A DNA stretch of 64,000 nt from Gymnopus androsaceus JB14 (taxonomy: Eukaryota; Basidiomycota; Agaricomycetes; Agaricales; Omphalotaceae), in assembly GCA_009733575.1 (NCBI GenBank), contig ML769419.1, positions 62,001-126,000 on the forward strand. Direction: 5' to 3'. The translations under genes were made by a program, and so were the position numbers. This document shows positions 58,762 through 64,000 of the stretch, one piece after another. The notes under the pieces were generated by a model, which searched no databases, was not told where the DNA came from, and saw only the letters and a list, made by a program, of their open reading frames with translations. The stretch's first letter is position 1; each line of letters begins with the position of its first letter.

Positions 58762-61194
58762 ATGGGCAGCATCAAGTCCCTCAAGTATGCTAGCGAATCA
58801 AGTGATGAGGCTCTTGAAAAGCGACCTCAGGAGTCCGTCATTATTGAGTCTTTTGAGGAGGAATATGAAGAGTATTTGCAGCTGAAGGTACGTCGCAAGA
58901 CTTACATACTATTCGAAAGATTTTCTTACTCTGCGATGTTAGGCTTACTATGATGAGAATGAAGCTGCTCATCGTCGCTTGATTCGTAAACGTTTGTCAC
59001 ATCGTGATTCACTCATTCCGCGTCTCAACCTGATTATTTTTGACAGTGGACATGCGACTTCTACCTATTCTTTCCCTGCTCTACCTGCTTTGCTCCCTAG
59101 ACAGTACGTCAAGCCATTCATTCCGTTCAAGTCATTGATTACCCGCAGAGGCCAATGCGGCGAACGCTAAGCTGTTTGGATTCCTTCACGAGTATGTCGA
59201 ATCCTTTTTTTTGGGTATAGATGACGCTTATATACCTGAACAGTGTACCGATGACAAGCACACAATTCAACCTCGCCCTCATGTACTTCTTCTTTACCTA
59301 CGGTTCTTGCGAATTGTTCGTCGTCAACTTCTATACTACCCTCTCAGCGCCATCTAATTGCTTGAATCTCATCTAGACCCTCCAACATCATGCTGCGTCG
59401 ACTCGGACCACGTATATGGTGAATACAACTCCATCTTCGCGCCAGTGACTTCTTTTAATGATCAAGCTTCTAGGTTCCCGTTTATCATCTGTGTCTGGGG
59501 CGTAATCACCGCTTGTACCTGCGTCATCAAGAATTATGGTTCCTTCGTTGCTATTCGGTTAGCTTTGGGCTGCGCGTGAGTTTTCCCTGATTGATAAATA
59601 TCAGTTTAACTCCTGTTCGTCATTTAGTGAAGCAGGCTTGTACCCCGGTGCTTACTTTGTCCTGTCTTGCTGGTACCTTCCGCATGAGCTTCAGACCCGC
59701 ATGGGAATCTTTTACGGCGCCAACACTCTTGCTGGTGCTTTCGGGGTTAGAGACGATCCACGTTGTATTCTATTCGACGACTGACATTTGTATCGCGTCT
59801 ATTTAGGGTGTGTTGGCTTACGGTGTTGGGGATCTGGACTATCACCTGGGATGGCGAGCATGGAGATGGCTGTTCTTGATTGGTATGTGTTAATTCGGTC
59901 AAACCTATTACATTAAGTACGCTTGCTCAATACTTTTATTGTAGAGGGATGCATCACTGTCTTCTTCGGCCTGGTCACGTTCTTCATCCTTCCCGACTTC
60001 CCGTACGCTTTCAAGCAGTCCTGGCTGGGCGGAGACGAAGTTCGATATATTACCTTGAGAGCAAAGTACCATACTGGAAGAAACCCGCCCGACCTCAAGT
60101 TCAAGTGGAGTGACGTTCGCGCCTCTCTGAAGGATTGGAAGACTTATACTATCATGATGATGTTCTGGTGGGGAGGGTGAGTATTCTACTATTGCGCTAA
60201 GTTGGGTGACATAAACGCTGACAGATCCTTCGCTCAGATCTGTACCCACTTATTCCCTGTCGTACACCCTTCCGACAATGGTGGAGAATCTGGGATATAC
60301 TGCAATCAAGGCGCAGGCACTTACGACTCCTCCTTATGTGTGTATTCTTCAAATGTAAAGCTATTTCGCCGCTAAACCACGGAACAGATTTTCGCTACCA
60401 TTGTCACGATCTCAGTTGCATAGTAAATGACATCTTCTACACCGTCGAATAACTTTCTAAGGATTTGTTTTGTAGTTTGTCGGACAAGTACAAGACCCGG
60501 ATGAAAGCTATCATGTTCAGCTACACGATGGGTTTATGGTGCGTACTACTTCGCATCGATGTTGCTATCATCAGTGTCTAATGGACATTGCAGCGGGATT
60601 ATCATCCTTATGATCAGTGTTCATTATTCAAATCTCTATGGACTTAGCTACTTTGCCATATTCCTTGCTGCTGCTGGTTATTCTGCTCAGGCCCCTGGTA
60701 TTGGAGCATGGATATCCAACAATGTTGTGTCCCCCACCAAGTGAGTCCTCGGACTCTCTTTTATCCCTACATGATGTCTCATCTGCTGCGTAGGCGAGCT
60801 TCTACTATCGGCTTCATGATGGCTTGGGGTTCCATTGGAGGAGGTTCTATCGGTTCAAACATCTACATTGCCTCGGAGGTTTATTTATTCTGTAACAGTT
60901 TTTTCGCGGGTAACTCATACTTTACCTTAGGCTCCGACTTATCCCCTTGGTTTCGGGATTTCAATCGCTGCTACGGTTATCGGTGCTATGCTTCCTTGCA
61001 TGATTAACTGGTATCTCCTCCGGCGCGAAAATCTTCGCAGAGACACCCTCGACGAGAAGGCTATCCGAACGCAGTACTCTCCCGAGGAACTGTCCGACAT
61101 GGGTGAGGATTCCCCGTTATTTAGGTATGTTGAAAGTTTGCATTCATATTATTTTAATGGCCTGATGCTTCTTTGCGATAGATACACTTTGTGA
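58762..61194 (+). CDS. MFS anion:cation symporter family transporter (Dal5/Yct1/Seo1-like)
   Basis: Plasma-membrane transporter for small organic anions. The start at 58762 gives MGSIKSLKYASESSDEALEK. Many short introns separate RLLPILSLLYLLCSLD-KANAANAKLFGFLHD (TM1 and loop), TQFNLALMYFFFTYGSCELPSNIMLRRLGPRIW, AIRLALGCAEAGLYPGAYFVLSCWY (ACS-family TM4 signature), GIFYGANTLAGAFGGVLAYGV, RWLFLIEGCITVFFGLVTFFILPDFP (TM6 and loop), DWKTYTIMMMFWWGG, IFATIVTISVAYLSDKYKTRM, YSAQAPGIGAWISNN and GFMMAWGSIGGGSIGSNIY; end PLFRYTL with TGA at 61192-61194. This matches the allantoate permease/pantothenate/vitamin transporter (ACS) family. Beside a Jlp1-type dioxygenase, a sulfonate or sulfur-amino-acid substrate is plausible. 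No frame damage seen. Confidence 0.9.
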
Positions 61195-62335
61195 GGGGCT
61201 GGTAAGGGAAGTTCGAGTTTAATGACATATACTATCACTGTATGGATAACTAGACTAGAGTACTTACGACCAATTAGATGGAACAATGCGTAGAGTCTGA
61301 CTGGGTTTAATCACGTTTAATTTAGCCGATCGTCGATCATGATCGATCGAGTTGGGAAAGGTCAAAGCAGAGTATACGAAGTCTTGAATGCAAATTGGTG
61401 TGCTCGTCATTAGGGCGTAATACTTTGGGTAGACATGAATCATCATTCATTCCCAGTGGAAAGTCTGTTGTTTGCTGGGATCTGCTGGGACCGACTGTTT
61501 CGATTTGGTCGGTCAGAGGAGATCATAGCAGATCACAGCAAAAAATGTGAACAAATTTTGTCTTTTTTACGCTGTGATCTGCTGCAATCACTTGTCTTTA
61601 ATCGAGTTAAAAAGATAAGTGGGTTTAATTCGGCAGAGAGCCGTTTTAACCCGAAAGACAAAATGACGTTGATTTCATCGTTTGAACTTTTAGCTGCTCA
61701 CAGCAGATCGGAGCACATCACATGCAAATTTGAAGTTGAACACTGTTCTAGCAGATCGAAACAGGCCGACTTAACAATGAATATTCATTGTTGAGTTTTC
61801 CATTTGTTTACCAAAAGTGCACATATCCTTAACATTAATTTTCACCTAGTGTACTGTATAATACGACTAAAGTCCATAACGTAAACAGTCCTGGAGCTGT
61901 CATTTGAAAATCGTAACACATAACGTCAAGAACTTTGAATTCGCAAAATAGTAACTCAAATTCAAAAATGCGCAAAATGCAAAAAAGATAGAAATTTCGT
62001 AACACTAATTTGCTGAGAACTCACTTGAAGTTCTCACGTAAGCATAAAACGCACTTAGTGTAATATACAGTAGTCCTATGTGTCCTTATGGAGTGAATTA
62101 TTAGTATCGATCACGTTAACATCCATTGGCTCGTTGAATCCACGTGGTCTCATCAGTGGCACCACTGACTTAGCTTGACACTGAGTCTTGACTAGTTGAC
62201 TATTCCCAGAAAGTATTGGTCCAGTGACTAGTACACAGTAAAATGATTAGAATGATGATACAGCTTCAAGTTTAGCCCTCTGCCCAGAGGTCGTCGAGGA
62301 GCACTGGCCCTCTGTACGCTCAACCCACTGGCACC
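61195..62335. other. Interval with palindrome-rich element and AT-rich remainder
   Basis: No gene. Inverted pairs cluster at about 61490-61770: GCAGATCACAGC (61528-61539) against GCTGTGATCTGC (61571-61582), a CGGC-AGAGA-GCCG hairpin inside GGGTTT..AACCC (61621-61651), and CGACTGTTTCGAT (61492-61504) against ATCGAAACAGGCCG (61755-61768). The nested layout suggests a small foldback element of about 280 bp. A further palindrome CGATCATGATCG lies near 61335. Bases 61800-62330 are AT-rich with nothing recognisable. Confidence 0.45.
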
Positions 62336-64000
62336 ATGCCCTCGAATGGAAGTTATGCTCCCCAGTCCTATCGTCCTTCTCCTATAGCACTCCCAGAGAG
62401 TGTGGCGGCTTGGCAGAAGGAGTTCCTCAAGCCCGCCATCGAGTCTCAGCTCTACCCTTACTTAGACTGTGCCAAAAGGCTTTTTGACCATGATCGTAAC
62501 GAGGCAAATACCGACGAGGAGCAACAACACAGCGCTGACAAATATACCAAACGACGTTCAGAGATAGAGGGGGTTGCCAAACAGCATTTGCAGATGTATA
62601 CAGCAAACGAGTGCCGGAGGTTGGGCCTGTGCCAGAGTGAAGGCACTAGATGGATTCCACTACAGCGTATTAATGTGTCTTGTAAGGACTCTTCAGACTC
62701 AATTATGTCGTAGGGAATTAAATTGCAGTCTTCGTAGATCCTCCTCCCGCATGGTACCTCGGAAGCTCTAATCAGAACGTCACGCATATTTCCCATTCTC
62801 CCTCGCTTCCCTCCCGTCCTGCCGAGCGTTTACATCACAGAGAGCCTGACGGCCTTTCATGTCTCAACAACCCCGAGCCACAGCGTCACTGCTGAAGTAT
62901 CAGAGGATCGGAATCAAGGGAGTGATGATGGCACTCTAGTAAGCGACAACGGTTCTGATGCAGGGCAATTATCAGATACGGGTATTGATGAAGTCGCAGT
63001 GGTCAGTACATTATCTTGAATTATAGTGCGATGCATTAGGATTGACACGCATTCATTACTAGGCTGCCTACTTTGATCGACAAGAGGAACTACTTTTGAA
63101 TCGTGAACGGGATGTACAGGATTGGGAGCAGCAGCTTCATTCTGAGCAGGAGCAGCTTGCGATGAGAGAGAGCGAGATTGATGCAAAACAATTCGAGCTC
63201 CAGAAGAAAGAGCAAGAGGCGTGGTTACGGGAACTCGGAAATTGAACAACGGGAAAGTGACCTAGGGCGTATCCAGGATATCCAACAACGGGAGGATGCG
63301 TTGCTAGAACTCGGGAGGCAGCTAGAAATACGAGGAAGGGAGCTTGAAACTCAGAGTCAGATAGTGGAGAGAAGGGAAGAAGCAGTTTTGGAACGAGAAC
63401 GGGCGTCTGCAAGCTCAAGAGCAGGAGATTGTATCACGGGAGACCGAGATGAAGTACGAGTGTCAAGAAATCAAACGAAAGGAGGAGAGAGCTAAAAGTG
63501 AGCTTGAAATGCGGAGCCGAACAATCGAAAGAAGAGAAGGAGAATTTATGGAAAGAGAAAGGGAGCTCCAGATTCGGGAGCGGGAATTTTTGTCACTGGA
63601 GACCGACATGAAGCACGAGAATCAAGTGACGAAACAAAGGGAGGAGAATGTTCTTCAGAGGGAAGAAAAAGTTCGGGTTCAAGGAGGATGACATTGCGCT
63701 CCAACGCTCTGACCTTGTCGCTTCCAAAGCAGAGCTTCAGGAAAGGGAGAAAGAGATAATGAAGCAGGTTGACATCAGGGCAGGAGACACTGGAGCAAAG
63801 GCGAAAAGACATAGAAAAATGGGAAGAAAAGCTTCTTAGCCGGAGTTCAGATCTCGACGAAAAAGAGGATAGATTGCAGAAGCAGGAGAAACAGAAGTTC
63901 AAGAGGCGGCGAGGAAAATGTTCAGGATAGAGTGCAATGAACAAGTGCTTCTCGGAAAAAAGGCCATTTTACGACGAGAAGAGGAAAGCATGAGACAAAA
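62336..64000 (+). CDS. Coiled-coil protein, frame interrupted, runs off the window
   Basis: The start at 62336 gives MPSNGSYAPQSYRPSPIALP, then a helical part (AAWQKEFLKPAIESQLYPYL) and, after an intron ending at 62730, FVDPPPAWYLGSSNQNV and a Ser/Pro-rich stretch. From about 63062 a long Glu/Arg/Gln coiled coil follows (RQEELLLNRERDVQDWEQQL, IEQRESDLGRIQDIQQRED, ERREEAVLERERA, IKRKEERAKSELEMRSRTIE). The reading frame changes by one base at least five times (near 62855, 63235, 63410, 63680, 63785), each time continuing the same heptad pattern. This is either sequence error or recent decay. I do not recognise a family; such proteins are often structural or tether-like. The 3' end lies outside the window. 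Confidence 0.55.

Noticed and set aside
1..64000. tRNA or rRNA genes
   Set aside because: I saw no convincing cloverleaf with a GTTCRANYC T-loop and no rRNA-like stretch; a covariance-model scan would settle it.

Overview
This window reads as nuclear DNA of a mushroom-type basidiomycete (Agaricomycetes). The evidence is genes broken by many 45-70 bp GT..AG introns, a chitin synthase with an N-terminal myosin-like domain and C-terminal DEK_C domain, a NACHT-WD40 (STAND/NLR-like) protein, DUF6534-type seven-helix proteins, F-box/LRR proteins and a fungal NRT2 nitrate transporter. I saw no rRNA, tRNA, CRISPR or complete transposon.

Layout. 0.2-7 kb: a SOF1/DCAF13 ribosome-biogenesis gene with many apparent one-base frame slips, a possible small membrane protein, a seven-helix protein with a long disordered tail, and an F-box protein with one slip. 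7-17.7 kb: repeat-rich ground holding a truncated copy of the 5' end of that F-box gene, then a tandem pair (period about 3.0 kb) of secreted type-B carboxylesterase genes, each with a different lesion, then a gene-poor stretch with direct repeats and a long palindrome. 17.7-21.7 kb: an intact AT-rich five-exon NACHT-WD40 gene (1258 aa by my splice model) flanked by 63-bp direct repeats. 22-28 kb: orphan or decayed reading frames, a DUF7704-like membrane protein and an NRT2 nitrate transporter with one slip. 30-35.2 kb: a DUF6534 protein and a COMT-type O-methyltransferase. 35.9-41 kb: an F-box-like/LRR protein, a broken gene, and a small secreted coiled-coil protein with a degraded relative. 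41.5-50.2 kb: chitin synthase and histidinol phosphatase (HIS2). 51-61.2 kb: a Cys-rich small protein, then two divergent gene pairs: DapA/HOGA-type aldolase with a PuuE-type polysaccharide deacetylase, and a JLP1/TauD-type dioxygenase with an allantoate-permease-family (ACS) MFS transporter. 62.3 kb to the end: a coiled-coil gene with many frame slips, running off the window.

How the genes may work together. Most look like unrelated neighbours. The exception is 52-61 kb, where both divergent promoters carry the same 11-bp dyad, GTCGG-N-CCGAC, the type bound by Zn2Cys6 regulators. This suggests, but does not prove, co-regulated nutrient scavenging (sulfonates and/or amide nitrogen). The best candidates for unusual biology are that shared dyad, the period-13 peptide repeat that fills exon 1 of the NACHT-WD40 gene, and a three-member family of small secreted proteins sharing a signal exon.

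Caution: one-base frame slips cluster in some genes (SOF1, the last coiled-coil gene) while many long genes are clean, so base-level sequence errors must be separated from real gene decay.
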